Source: Candidatus Margulisiibacteriota bacterium (GTDB lineage Bacteria > Margulisbacteria > WOR-1 > O2-12-FULL-45-9 > XYB2-FULL-48-7). From it: a stretch of DNA of 64,000 nucleotides. This document shows, one piece after another, positions 16,466 through 25,063 of the stretch. The notes beneath the pieces are model-generated. The model did no database searches. It saw only the letters and a list, made by a program, of their open reading frames with translations, and had not been told where the DNA came from. Position 1 is the stretch's first letter, and each line of letters opens with the position of its first letter. The stretch is from NCBI GenBank assembly GCA_041661965.1, contig JBAZTH010000003.1:1-64000 (forward strand). Reading direction: 5' to 3'. The position numbers and the translations under genes were made by a program.

Positions 16466-17163
16466 ACTTATTAAAATGGTACTGGGGGACTTGGTGGCAG
16501 ATCATGGCCCGCCCGATTTATTTCTACGCTAAGCTGGCCGAGGAAAATTGGAAAGAGAAGTCTTATTCCTTTTTCCTGGTTACCGCCTGGCTTCTTTCTT
16601 TCGCCCTGACCCTGGCGATCTTCTTTTTCCAGTATCTGCCGATCGGCCAGACCCTGATCGAAGGGATTACCGGTTATAAATTGATCCTGATCATGCCGGT
16701 GATGATTACCCTGGCTTTTGTCTTTTTCCTGATCACCTTTTTTATCCTGGCCGGTTTATTGGTCGTCGGCTTAACGGCCACTTTTTTTGCCCTGGCCTAC
16801 GTTTTTCATTATGTTTATCTAATGTTGGGAGGGAAGGGGTCGGCCCCGCGGACCCTGCAATGTCTTTTTTACAGTTCCGCTTTCCTGCTTGGCGCGTTCC
16901 TGATGGTTATCGTTGCTTTCCTGACCCGCTACGAGCTCTTGTCGTTCGAGCTTTTCCGGGTCGGTTATAATTTTATTTTCGTGCTGATGATCGTTTACGT
17001 TTATGGAATTTGGGCGGTGGTCGGCCGCCGAGTTTACGGCGTGCCTAAGTGGAAAGCCTTTGCCGGCGCGCTGGTCCCCGTGGTAATAATGTTGATTTTT
17101 GTGTTCGTGTTTGATAAAATCGGAATGGAAAGGTTGAAATCATGGATAACACCGTTGAAATAA
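16462..17163 (+). CDS. Yip1-like multi-pass membrane protein
   Basis: A 233-residue hydrophobic protein with about five transmembrane helices and a polar N-terminus (WYWGTWWQIMARPIYFY). The layout and the Trp/Tyr-rich start resemble bacterial Yip1-domain proteins, whose role is unknown. It overlaps recR by four bases and runs 22 bases into the gamma subunit of the oxidoreductase, so it is translationally embedded in this operon. The family call is by pattern only. Confidence 0.6.
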   Translation: MNLLKWYWGTWWQIMARPIYFYAKLAEENWKEKSYSFFLVTAWLLSFALTLAIFFFQYLPIGQTLIEGITGYKLILIMPVMITLAFVFFLITFFILAGLLVVGLTATFFALAYVFHYVYLMLGGKGSAPRTLQCLFYSSAFLLGAFLMVIVAFLTRYELLSFELFRVGYNFIFVLMIVYVYGIWAVVGRRVYGVPKWKAFAGALVPVVIMLIFVFVFDKIGMERLKSWITPLK

Positions 17164-17717
17164 GATGGCATGGACGTGGCGGACAAGGGGCTAAGACCGC
17201 AGCGCTTCTCTTAGGAGAAGCGGCAATGTCTCTGGGTAAGTACATTCAGGCGTTTCCGGAATATGGACCGGAAAGGATGGGGGCCCCGGTTGCTTCGTTT
17301 AACCGGATCTCCAGCCAGCCGATCAATCTCCACTGTTCGATCACCAATCCCAGCCTGGTCGTGGTCCTTGACCCGACCCTGATGGGAAAGGTCGACGTGA
17401 CCGAAGGCCTGCCGGCCGATGGTTCGATCATTGTCAACACTACTTTGGCCCCGGCGGAGATCAAAAAACAGCTGGGGAAGGGGATCAAGGTCTTTACCGT
17501 TGATGCTTCCGGTATTTCCAAAGCAACGATCGGACGAGATATCCCCAATACCCCGATGCTGGGGGCCCTGGCCAAGGTCAGCGGCCTGCTTGAGTTCGAC
17601 ATGATGATGAAAGATATGGAAAAGAAACTGTCCGAAAAATTCAAGAATAAACCCGAGATCGTCAAAGGGAACCTGGAAGCGATCGAACGGGCGTATAACG
17701 AGGTACACGGAGAATGA
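17142..17717 (+). CDS. porC: Pyruvate:ferredoxin oxidoreductase, gamma subunit
   Basis: Gamma subunit of a four-subunit 2-oxoacid:ferredoxin oxidoreductase. It has IRWHGRGGQGAKTAA near the N-terminus, AFPEYGPERMGAPV and NTPMLGALAKVSGL, all typical of PorC. The length of 191 is standard. Its start overlaps the Yip1-like gene by 22 bases and its end overlaps porD by four. Gene order gamma-delta-alpha-beta matches the Thermotoga/archaeal type of POR rather than the single-chain enzyme. Confidence 0.93.
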   Translation: MDNTVEIRWHGRGGQGAKTAALLLGEAAMSLGKYIQAFPEYGPERMGAPVASFNRISSQPINLHCSITNPSLVVVLDPTLMGKVDVTEGLPADGSIIVNTTLAPAEIKKQLGKGIKVFTVDASGISKATIGRDIPNTPMLGALAKVSGLLEFDMMMKDMEKKLSEKFKNKPEIVKGNLEAIERAYNEVHGE

Positions 17718-18004
17718 CAGAAAAACCAGGCTGGAAAAAATTGCCCCAGGGAGATGTTGTTCAGGCGGGGACCGCGGAAGCCTTTGAGACCGGCGATTGG
17801 CGGAGCGAGCGGCCGACCTGGCATCCCGACCGTTGCATCCAGTGTCTGCAATGCTGGATCTATTGTCCCGACTCTTCGATCATAGTTAAAGACGCGAAAA
17901 TGACCGGCATCGATTACAAACATTGTAAGGGATGCGGGATCTGCGCGAAAGAATGCCCCGTGAAGCCGGAAAAGGCGATCACGATGGGGCCGGAAGGAAA
18001 GTAG
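17714..18004 (+). CDS. porD: Pyruvate:ferredoxin oxidoreductase, delta (ferredoxin) subunit
   Basis: A 96-residue 2[4Fe-4S] subunit that relays electrons from the thiamine site to free ferredoxin. Both motifs are complete: CIQCLQCWIYCP and CKGCGICAKECP. A DWRSERP segment typical of PorD precedes the first motif. It sits between the gamma and alpha subunits with almost no spacing. Confidence 0.93.
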   Translation: MTEKPGWKKLPQGDVVQAGTAEAFETGDWRSERPTWHPDRCIQCLQCWIYCPDSSIIVKDAKMTGIDYKHCKGCGICAKECPVKPEKAITMGPEGK

Positions 18005-18005
18005 T

Positions 18006-19178
18006 ATGGTTAAGGTTGTAGCAAAAACAGGCAATGAGGCGATGGCGGAGGCGATGCGCCAGATCAATCCCGATGTTGTCGCGGCTTACCCGATCACTCC
18101 GGCGACCGAGATCGTCATGATCTTCGCCAAGTACGTGGCCGATGGATTGGTTGATACCGAATTTGTGGCGGTCGAGTCCGAGCATTCCGCGATGTCGGCG
18201 TGCGTCGGCGCTTCCGCGGCCGGCGGCCGGGTCATGACCGGGACCTCTTCGCAAGGCTTGGTCTATATGTACGAGATCTTGCCGATCGCCGCTTCACTCC
18301 GTTTGCCGATCGTCATGTGCGACGTCAACCGGGCGATCTCCGGGCCGATCAATATCCATTGCGACCATTCCGATACGATGGCGGCCAAAGACTTCGGCTG
18401 GGTCCAGATGTTTTCCGAAAATTCCCAAGAAGCCTACGATGGTCTGATCCAAGCGATCCGGATCGCCGAAGATCCCCGGCTCCGCTTGCCGACCATGGTT
18501 ACGACCGACGGTTTTATCATCAGCCACTGCATGGACAAGATCGAACTCCTTGATGACGCCGACGTTAAGAAATTCGTCGGGGCCGAACGCAAGGCCGAGG
18601 TCCGCTTGTTGGACCTCGACAAGCCGGTGACCATCGGCCTGATCGACCTTCAGGATTATTACTTCGAGCACCGCTGCCAGGTCGCCGACGCGATGAAAAA
18701 CGCCAAACAAGTCATTTTAGAAGTGGCTGACGAATTTGCCAAAAAGTTCGGCCGCAAGTACGGCTTGATCGAAGGCTACCAGCTTGATGACGCCGAATAT
18801 GTTGTGGTTGCCCTTGGTTCGACCTGCGGCACCGCTAAAGTGGTCGTTGACGAAATGCGGGCCAAAGGGGTTAAAGCCGGCCTGCTCAAGATCCGGGTCT
18901 TCCGGCCGTTCCCGGCGGAAGAAATTACCGCCGCGCTTAGCAAGGCCAAAGCGGTCGCCATCCTTGACCGGTCAGACACCTGGTCGGCGCAGGGGGGGCA
19001 TGTTTTCACCGAGGTTCGTTCAGGCATGTTTGATCTTAAGGTCCGGCCCAAAATGATCAATTACATTTATGGATTGGGCGGCCGCGAGATCAATCTGGAC
19101 CACATCCGCCAGGTCTTCGGCGAGCTCCAGAACGTTGATAAACAGCCTTTAGTCCAATATTTAGGAGTAAGAGAGTAA
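18006..19178 (+). CDS. porA: Pyruvate:ferredoxin oxidoreductase, alpha subunit
   Basis: The 390-residue alpha chain forms part of the thiamine-pyrophosphate and substrate site. Diagnostic segments are AYPITPATEI, VESEHSAMSACVGAS, TGTSSQGLVYMYE and DRSDTWSAQGG. Pyruvate rather than a branched-chain or 2-oxoglutarate substrate is suggested by the subunit set and by porB; confirmation needs comparison with VOR/KOR families. The stop overlaps the porB start as TAATG. Confidence 0.93.
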   Translation: MVKVVAKTGNEAMAEAMRQINPDVVAAYPITPATEIVMIFAKYVADGLVDTEFVAVESEHSAMSACVGASAAGGRVMTGTSSQGLVYMYEILPIAASLRLPIVMCDVNRAISGPINIHCDHSDTMAAKDFGWVQMFSENSQEAYDGLIQAIRIAEDPRLRLPTMVTTDGFIISHCMDKIELLDDADVKKFVGAERKAEVRLLDLDKPVTIGLIDLQDYYFEHRCQVADAMKNAKQVILEVADEFAKKFGRKYGLIEGYQLDDAEYVVVALGSTCGTAKVVVDEMRAKGVKAGLLKIRVFRPFPAEEITAALSKAKAVAILDRSDTWSAQGGHVFTEVRSGMFDLKVRPKMINYIYGLGGREINLDHIRQVFGELQNVDKQPLVQYLGVRE

Positions 19179-20110
19179 TGGCAAATTTAAAGGAATTATC
19201 CAAAAGACAAGACCCCTTAACCGGCGGCCATCGGCTTTGTCCCGGCTGCGGCGCCTCGATCGTCGTTCGCCAGGTCCTGCTCGCTTCGAAAGACCCGGTA
19301 GTGGTCGTTTCCGCGACCGGTTGTCTGGAAGTTTCGACCACGATTTTCCCGTATGCCGCCTGGCAGGTTCCCTTCCTGCACAACGCGTTTGAAAACGCCG
19401 CCGCGACGATGTCGGGGGTTGAGGCCTACTACCAGTTCCTGAAACGAAAAGGGAAGACCTCCCAGCACATCAATTTTGTCGCTTTTGGCGGCGACGGCGG
19501 GACCTACGATATCGGGCTGCAGTCCCTTTCCGGCGCGCTGGAGCGAGGACATGACCTGACTTACGTTTGCTACAACAATCAGGCTTACATGAACACCGGT
19601 ATTCAGCGATCGAGCGCCACGCCGAAAGGGGCGAACACGACCACGGAACCGGCCGGCAAGATCAAGCAGGGGAAGATGATGAACCGCAAGGATCTTACCG
19701 AGATCATCGTTGCGCACGCCATTCCTTACGTCGCTCAAGCGACGGTCGGGAACTGGGCCGACCTGACCCGCAAAGCCGAGAAAGCGTTTTCGATCCGCGG
19801 ACCGAAGTTTCTCAATGTTCTTCAACCGTGCCGTTTAGGCTGGGCGTACAAGCCGGAAGATACCGGAGTTGTCGGTCGTTTGGCGGCGGAGACCTGTTTC
19901 TGGCCGCTCTATGAAGTCGAGAACGGCGTTTACAAAGTGACCAAACCGCGGGAAAAGAAACCGGTGACCGAGTTCCTGAAAACCCAGGACCGGTTTCGCC
20001 ATCTTTTCAAACCCGGGAACGAGCAGTTGATCGCGGATATTCAAGCGGAAGTCGACCAGCGCTGGGCATTGCTTTTGGCCAAGGAAGCCCCGGCGAAGGC
20101 GGCGGGATAA
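19178..20110 (+). CDS. porB: Pyruvate:ferredoxin oxidoreductase, beta subunit
   Basis: Beta chain that binds thiamine pyrophosphate and a [4Fe-4S] cluster. Visible are LCPGCGAS (cluster cysteines), the TPP motif GDGGTYDIGLQSLSGA ending in YNNQAYMNTG, and IQRSSATPKGANTT, a hallmark of pyruvate-type enzymes. At 310 residues it is usual in length. The enzyme links pyruvate and acetyl-CoA to the ferredoxin pool, which the hydrogenase at 1-3747 could discharge as H2. Confidence 0.94.
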   Translation: MANLKELSKRQDPLTGGHRLCPGCGASIVVRQVLLASKDPVVVVSATGCLEVSTTIFPYAAWQVPFLHNAFENAAATMSGVEAYYQFLKRKGKTSQHINFVAFGGDGGTYDIGLQSLSGALERGHDLTYVCYNNQAYMNTGIQRSSATPKGANTTTEPAGKIKQGKMMNRKDLTEIIVAHAIPYVAQATVGNWADLTRKAEKAFSIRGPKFLNVLQPCRLGWAYKPEDTGVVGRLAAETCFWPLYEVENGVYKVTKPREKKPVTEFLKTQDRFRHLFKPGNEQLIADIQAEVDQRWALLLAKEAPAKAAG

Positions 20111-20122
20111 GAGGAGGATAGT

Positions 20123-20410
20123 ATGAACAAGAAGCAATTGGCGGGAAAAGTCGCGGATAAATCTGATTTGACCAAAGCTCAAGCGGAAGCTCTGATCGAC
20201 GTTGTTTTAAAAGAGATCGAAGAAGCGTTAACCCGTAATGACAAAGTCAGACTGGTTGGGTTCGGTAATTTTGTGGTCAGAAAGCGGAAGGGCCGTATTG
20301 GCCGGAACCCGCAGACTGGAGCGCAGATCACCATCGATGATTCCAAATCTCCGGCTTTCGTTCCGGGGATCAATCTCAAGAACGCGATCAAAGGCAAACC
20401 GAGCGCTTGA
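20123..20410 (+). CDS. hup: HU-family DNA-binding protein
   Basis: A 95-residue histone-like protein that bends and compacts DNA. The full HU pattern is visible: MNKKQLAGKVADKS, GFGNFVVRKRKGRIGRNPQT in the beta arm, and PAFVPGINLKNAI at the end. A good GAGGAGGATA ribosome site precedes the ATG. It lies 12 bases after porB and its TGA overlaps the next TTG start, so it is co-transcribed with both. Confidence 0.95.
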   Translation: MNKKQLAGKVADKSDLTKAQAEALIDVVLKEIEEALTRNDKVRLVGFGNFVVRKRKGRIGRNPQTGAQITIDDSKSPAFVPGINLKNAIKGKPSA

Positions 20411-21921
20411 CGACTCTTGATGAAGAGTTAAGCAGTCTATTAGAGGTCCTGCCGCCGCTGGTCAAGCAAGCGATAGTCGCTCATCCCGAGATCAAAGGCT
20501 TGGTCGAGGTTGTTTTGGACCTCGGTAAACCGGCCGAAGCCCGTTTTTCCCACAACGTTCATTATTTCCCCGAAATGACGACCTCCCAGGACGACATCGA
20601 TCATGTTGTCGGTAAAGTCGGCGATTTTACAACTGATAACCGGGCCGGGGTGGAACGGACTTTGCACCGAATATCTTGTATCCGCAACCGGCGGGGGAAG
20701 ATCATCGGTTTGACCTGCCGGGTCGGCCGGACCATCATCGGCACCATTGATATTATCAGGGACGTTGTCGAATCAGGGAAAAACGTCCTCTTTGTCGGAC
20801 CGCCGGGAAGCGGGAAGACCACCAAACTGCGCGAAGCGGCCCGGGTCTTGAGCGAACAGTTCAAGAAGCGGGTGATCGTGGTCGATACCTCCAACGAGAT
20901 CGGCGGCGACGGCGATATTCCCCACCCGGCGATCGGCAGCGCCCGCCGGATGCAAGTTCCATCCCCGGATTTTCAGCACAAGGTCATGATCGAAGCGGTT
21001 GAGAACCACATGCCGGAAGTCATTATTGTGGACGAGATCGGGACCGAAGCGGAAGCGGCCGCCTGCAAGACGATCGCCGAACGGGGCGTCCAGCTGATCG
21101 GCACCGCCCACGGGGTGACTTTCGGTAATATTATCAGCAATCCGACCCTGACCGACCTGGTCGGCGGGATCCAATCGGTTATTTTAGGCGATGAAGAAGC
21201 CAAACGCCGCCATACCCAGAAAGCGGTCCTGGAAAGAAAAGGGCCGCCGGCGTTCGATATCGCCGTCGAGATCCAGGAGCGCGACAAGTTCGCGATCTAC
21301 GGCGATGTTGCCCGCTCGGTCGACGCGATCCTGCGCGGCTTCCCGATCCAGCCGGAGATCCGGGTCCGCAAACCGGACGGCAAGATCGAAATTTCGCAAA
21401 AAGCGCTCGAACCGATGGAAATGCCCTCGGATGAAGAGCTTATCCGGGGCGAGGCGGAAAAGGGCGACGGCCCGGTCCGTATTTATCCTTTTGGCGTCAA
21501 TAAACAGACTATTGAGCGCTCGCTCCGGGCGCTGCAGCTTCCCGCGGTTGTCGCGTCCGAGATCGATAACGCCGACCTGATCCTGACCGTCAGGTCTAAA
21601 GCCAGGGCGGGGACTAAGATCATGCTGGCGGCGGAAGAGAGGAACATCCAGGTCCACGTGATCAAAAAGAACGTTTCCTCGCAGATCATCAAATTCCTGA
21701 AGTTTTATTTCGGCACGGCCGGGAAAGAAGAGAACGAAGCGGTCGCCATGCGGGAAGTGGAAGAGGCGATCGACGAGATCAGGAAAGGAAAGAAGGCGAC
21801 CGATCTCAATCCCCAAAATTCCTACTTGCGCCGTCTCCAGCACCAGCGGGCCGATGAAGCGGGCTTGCATTCCGAGTCGGTGGGCGAGGAGCCGAAGCGG
21901 CGGGTCAGACTTTATCCCTGA
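20407..21921 (+). CDS. Ycf45/SpoIIIAA-like AAA ATPase (R3H-associated type)
   Basis: A 504-residue P-loop ATPase of the family conserved in cyanobacteria and some plastids (Ycf45) and related to SpoIIIAA. Walker A is GPPGSGKTTK (131-140), Walker B is VIIVDEIGTEAEAAA, and IGTAHGVTFGNII follows. The C-terminal third carries a basic segment (VHVIKKNVSSQIIKFLKF) where related proteins have an R3H nucleic-acid module; I cannot confirm R3H by eye. The start is TTG overlapping the HU stop (TTGA). A nucleic-acid role fits coupling to HU but is inference. Confidence 0.8.
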   Translation: MTTLDEELSSLLEVLPPLVKQAIVAHPEIKGLVEVVLDLGKPAEARFSHNVHYFPEMTTSQDDIDHVVGKVGDFTTDNRAGVERTLHRISCIRNRRGKIIGLTCRVGRTIIGTIDIIRDVVESGKNVLFVGPPGSGKTTKLREAARVLSEQFKKRVIVVDTSNEIGGDGDIPHPAIGSARRMQVPSPDFQHKVMIEAVENHMPEVIIVDEIGTEAEAAACKTIAERGVQLIGTAHGVTFGNIISNPTLTDLVGGIQSVILGDEEAKRRHTQKAVLERKGPPAFDIAVEIQERDKFAIYGDVARSVDAILRGFPIQPEIRVRKPDGKIEISQKALEPMEMPSDEELIRGEAEKGDGPVRIYPFGVNKQTIERSLRALQLPAVVASEIDNADLILTVRSKARAGTKIMLAAEERNIQVHVIKKNVSSQIIKFLKFYFGTAGKEENEAVAMREVEEAIDEIRKGKKATDLNPQNSYLRRLQHQRADEAGLHSESVGEEPKRRVRLYP

Positions 21922-21939
21922 TAAACCAGAGGGTTGTAA

Positions 21940-22869
21940 TTATTGTAACTGCGGCAGGGTATAAGTAGGGTACAGCTTTCTTTCCCGCATAAACAAATCT
22001 AATTTAGACCCTCGAACTATCATTGTGCGAAGGCCGGACAATACAAGATAATCTTCTAATGCTCTTTTCTCGTTTGGAAAAGAGGGGTCAATCCACGGTG
22101 GAACATAGCCTAACTCCCAAGCGTGAAGCCCGGAAAGAACTAATAAACTATCGATCCCCGCGTTGCTTGCCCCTAAAATATCTGTTTCCAATGTATCCCC
22201 AATCGCAAGGATGCGATTTTTGGGCAATCCATTGAGCCTTTGAAACGCAAGTTGATACATGTAAAAGAATGGCTTGCCGATGCCAATTGGGGTAATTCCA
22301 GTTTGTTCTTCAAATTGTTTGCCAATATAGCCGGGTCCGGATGATTGCGAACTGGTGTCTATTGGGATCATTTTATCGGTATTTACCAATAGTGCTGGTT
22401 TTCTTCCTTCTTTACATAATTTCCAGGCCAATGAATAATTTCTTAAATTATATTCTTCAACATGATGACCAAGGATTGCGGCTTCGGCTTCTAACGACTC
22501 AACCAATATGCCTCCGGCTCTTTTAACGTATTCCTCGGTAGCTTGATTGCCGACGCAAATCAGGGGTTTCCCTTTTAAGCCCAGCTCTTCCAAGGCGATT
22601 GATAGAGCGCTACCGGCTGTGATTACATGCTTTTCATCAGTTTTAACGCCCTGAGCCGCTAGTTCACTACAGAGCTGCTCCGGTAAATGGCTCGCGGTGT
22701 TTGAAAAGATAAACACTTCTTTGCCTTGATCCTGTAATTCTCTCAAGGCTTTATATGCCCTGGGGAAGGGAGCGGTGGCTGTTCTAAGCACGCCATAATT
22801 ATCGACTAGAACAGCACTGTATTTGTTTGTTATATGAAATAAGGTTGGATTTGTTTTCATAAGACCCAT
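21940..22869 (-). CDS. HAD-superfamily IIA hydrolase-like protein
   Basis: A 309-residue protein of the NagD-like HAD subclass IIA. The first motif is VLVDNYGVL, so the second Asp of the usual DxD is Tyr, as in the hyp4 branch that typically has DVWGVL. Other motifs are FSNTAS (motif II), GIGKPFFYMY (motif III Lys) and AIGDTLETDILGA (motif IV). It is clearly more AT-rich than its neighbours, suggesting acquisition. A weaker sigma-28-like promoter lies just upstream; if used, the ATG at 22860 becomes the likely start. Phosphatase activity is uncertain. Confidence 0.75.
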   Translation of the reverse strand: MGLMKTNPTLFHITNKYSAVLVDNYGVLRTATAPFPRAYKALRELQDQGKEVFIFSNTASHLPEQLCSELAAQGVKTDEKHVITAGSALSIALEELGLKGKPLICVGNQATEEYVKRAGGILVESLEAEAAILGHHVEEYNLRNYSLAWKLCKEGRKPALLVNTDKMIPIDTSSQSSGPGYIGKQFEEQTGITPIGIGKPFFYMYQLAFQRLNGLPKNRILAIGDTLETDILGASNAGIDSLLVLSGLHAWELGYVPPWIDPSFPNEKRALEDYLVLSGLRTMIVRGSKLDLFMRERKLYPTYTLPQLQ

Positions 22870-22870
22870 C

Positions 22871-22902
22871 GATGTTTCGTTAAACTTTGCGGTTAATTTC
22901 AG
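22871..22902 (-). promoter_or_regulatory. Weak sigma-28-like promoter candidate of the HAD gene
   Basis: On the minus strand: CTGAAATT (perfect -35), 15 bases, CGAAACATC (poor -10, matching CGA-AA-A). The spacing agrees with the other copies but the -10 does not, so this is the least certain member. Confidence 0.35.
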
Positions 22903-22907
22903 CGGTA

Positions 22908-24479
22908 TTATGTTTTTTTATAAACCAGGTGCTTCTGCCAGTTTTTATCGTCGGTCGCTGGGTAATCGGTCCGGTAGTGGGCGCCTCTCGATTCTTGGCG
23001 GTCAAGGGCCGCTTTAGCGATCAATTTTGAGATCAAGAGCATATTCTTCAATTCCAGTTCTTCAACTGAACCGACCGGGTAGATCAAATCTTTCTCCAGC
23101 TTTTCCAGTTTAAGCCGGGTGTTTTCCAAACTTTCCTGCGAACGGATAATTCCGGCCCCGTTCCACATCGCGGTTTTAATGATCAGCTTGTAACGTTGGA
23201 TTTCGAAGTCTTTAAAACGCGGTTTAAGATTTGGCATTTGAGATTTTAGGCTTGTTTCGAATTTAGTTAGTATTTCGGATTTAGCCGCTAAAGCGGCCCG
23301 GTGGCCGAAGACCAGCCCTTCAAGCAGGGAATTGGAAGCCAGTCGGTTGGCGCCGTGGACCCCGGTGGAGGCGCATTCACCGGCGGCATAGAGACCGGGG
23401 ATGTTTGACTGGCCGTCGATATCGGTCTTGATCCCCCCCATAAAATAATGGGCGGCCGGAGCGACCGGGATGTTGTCGCGGGTGATGTCGAGCCCGCGGT
23501 CAAGGCAGGTTTTGTAGATCATCGGGAACCGGTGCTTGATTTTTTCGGCGTTGATCCCTTTCAGAGAGAGGAAAACATGGTCTTCGCCGGTCGTTTTCAG
23601 CTCCTCGATGATCGCTCGCGAGACGACATCGCGCGGCGCCAGTTCACTGATAAATCGTTCGCCCCGGTTGTTTAACAGGACCCCTCCTTCGCCGCGGACC
23701 GCTTCCGAGATCAGAAAGCGGGGGAGGGCGACGATATCTTCAAATTGTTTGAACTGAACCAAGGCGGTTGGGTGGAATTGGACGAATTCCATGTCGGTCA
23801 CGGCGGCGCCGGCCCGGTAAGCCATGGCGATCCCGTCACCGGTCGTAAAAGGCGGGTTGGTCGTATAAAGATAGATCTGGCAGACCCCGCCGGTCGCGAC
23901 TAGGACCGCTTTGGCTTGATAGGTATTGACCAAGCCGGTTTTGCTCTCCAGCGCGCGGGCCCCGATACAGCGGCCATTGTCCATTAGCAGGTCGATCCCC
24001 ATCATTCCCTGGTGAATTATGACCTTGTTTTCACTGACGACCCGGCGGCCAAGGGTCTTTTCGATCTCTTTGCCGGTCTCGTCTCCGGCGTGGAGGATGC
24101 GGCGGCGTTTATGCGCCCCTTCAAGGGCGAGGGCAAACTCGCCGCTGGCTTCGGTTTCGGCCCGATCGAAGCGGGCTCCCATTTGGATCAGTTCTTTGAC
24201 CCGATCGATCCCTTCGGTGACCAGGATCCGGACCGCTTTTTCGTCGCATAATCCGGCGCCGGCGGCGATGGTATCTTCAAAATGGAACTCGGTTGAGTCG
24301 CGGAGCTGGTCGATAGCGGCGGCAATCCCGCCTTGGGCTTTTTCGGTGGCGCTTTCGCCGATTTTCCCTTTGGTCAGGATGACGACCCGTCCGTATTTAC
24401 TGGCTTCGAGAGCGGCCGAAAGACCGGCAATCCCGCCGCCGATGATCAAAAAATCACAGGAAAAGAGGTTATCCGACAT
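22908..24479 (-). CDS. nadB: L-aspartate oxidase
   Basis: First step of de novo NAD synthesis, aspartate to iminoaspartate; under anoxia fumarate is the likely electron acceptor. FAD motif IIGGGIAGLSAALEA is at the N-terminus. EFVQFHPTAL, the catalytic-region RGEGGVLLNNRGERF and HGANRLASNSLLEGLVFG are diagnostic. About 523 residues from the ATG I chose; a GTG 15 bases upstream is an alternative, and neither has a strong ribosome site. nadA and nadC are not in the window. Confidence 0.93.
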   Translation of the reverse strand: MSDNLFSCDFLIIGGGIAGLSAALEASKYGRVVILTKGKIGESATEKAQGGIAAAIDQLRDSTEFHFEDTIAAGAGLCDEKAVRILVTEGIDRVKELIQMGARFDRAETEASGEFALALEGAHKRRRILHAGDETGKEIEKTLGRRVVSENKVIIHQGMMGIDLLMDNGRCIGARALESKTGLVNTYQAKAVLVATGGVCQIYLYTTNPPFTTGDGIAMAYRAGAAVTDMEFVQFHPTALVQFKQFEDIVALPRFLISEAVRGEGGVLLNNRGERFISELAPRDVVSRAIIEELKTTGEDHVFLSLKGINAEKIKHRFPMIYKTCLDRGLDITRDNIPVAPAAHYFMGGIKTDIDGQSNIPGLYAAGECASTGVHGANRLASNSLLEGLVFGHRAALAAKSEILTKFETSLKSQMPNLKPRFKDFEIQRYKLIIKTAMWNGAGIIRSQESLENTRLKLEKLEKDLIYPVGSVEELELKNMLLISKLIAKAALDRQESRGAHYRTDYPATDDKNWQKHLVYKKT

Positions 24480-24537
24480 AAATTCATTATACACCAGGGG
24501 AGTGGAAAGTTAAATTAAAGTAGGCTATAATCTTGTC

Positions 24538-24774
24538 ATGTTCGAATGGGTCGTCGATATCGTCCAATTTACCAATACCAGCCCGTTTTTTAAGGGGTTT
24601 GGCGCGTTAATTGTCGGGGTTGCGGCCTTGCTTTTTGCTTGGTGGATGAGGAAAAGATGGCAGGAACCATTGGCGGGGGGCTTTAAAGTCTTCATTGGCC
24701 TGGCAGTTTTTATTGTCCTATACGGATTGTTTATCCTGGTTTTTCAGCCTCATTGGTGGAATCCGCCATACTGA
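24538..24774 (+). CDS. Small two-helix membrane protein
   Basis: A 78-residue protein not recognised by family. It has two transmembrane helices (about 20-36 and 48-67) joined by a basic loop (MRKRWQEP), with aromatic ends including HWWNPPY. A TATAAT box lies seven bases before the ATG. It stands alone between divergent nadB and tRNA-Gln. Confidence 0.6.
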   Translation: MFEWVVDIVQFTNTSPFFKGFGALIVGVAALLFAWWMRKRWQEPLAGGFKVFIGLAVFIVLYGLFILVFQPHWWNPPY

Positions 24775-24844
24775 AATAATGTCAAATGACCAACCTGCCT
24801 GCCGGCGCCGAGCGAGTCCGCCGCAGGCGGACGAGTCGAGGCGT

Positions 24845-24915
24845 TGGGGGATCGTCTAACGGTAGGACTGCAGCCTCTGGAGCTGCGTATCGGGGTTCGA
24901 ATCCCTGTCCCCCAG
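24845..24915 (+). tRNA. tRNA-Gln (CTG)
   Basis: Acceptor TGGGGGA/TCCCCCA with discriminator G, anticodon stem GCAGC/GCTGC around loop CTCTGGA (anticodon CTG), T-arm with TTCGAAT. CCA is not encoded. Hairpin-rich repeats flank it on both sides. Confidence 0.93.
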
Positions 24916-24976
24916 TCCTTCGACTCGGTCGCTTCGCTTCCTCGCTCAGGACAAGTTCCTCTTTCGAGTCGAAGGA
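24916..24976. repeat. Inverted repeat following tRNA-Gln
   Basis: tccttcgactcg (24916-24927) and its exact complement cgagtcgaagga (24965-24976), with a Tcg/Cgc-rich loop. A related run (gtcgagcgaacgaagtgag) continues to about 25000. Before the tRNA, gtccgcc-gca-ggcggac forms a 7-bp hairpin. This resembles a dispersed intergenic repeat family seated at the tRNA 3' end. Confidence 0.7.
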
Positions 24977-25063
24977 TGTCGAGCGAACGAAGTGAGTCGA
25001 GACTTCTAGATTACTTTATTAAATAAATCGGCTCTACTCCAACAACAGGGGCCAGCACCCAAT

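Noticed and set aside
24786..25026. Two plus-strand frames of 60 to 70 codons across tRNA-Gln
   Set aside because: They read through the tRNA and hairpin repeats and are low-complexity by-products.
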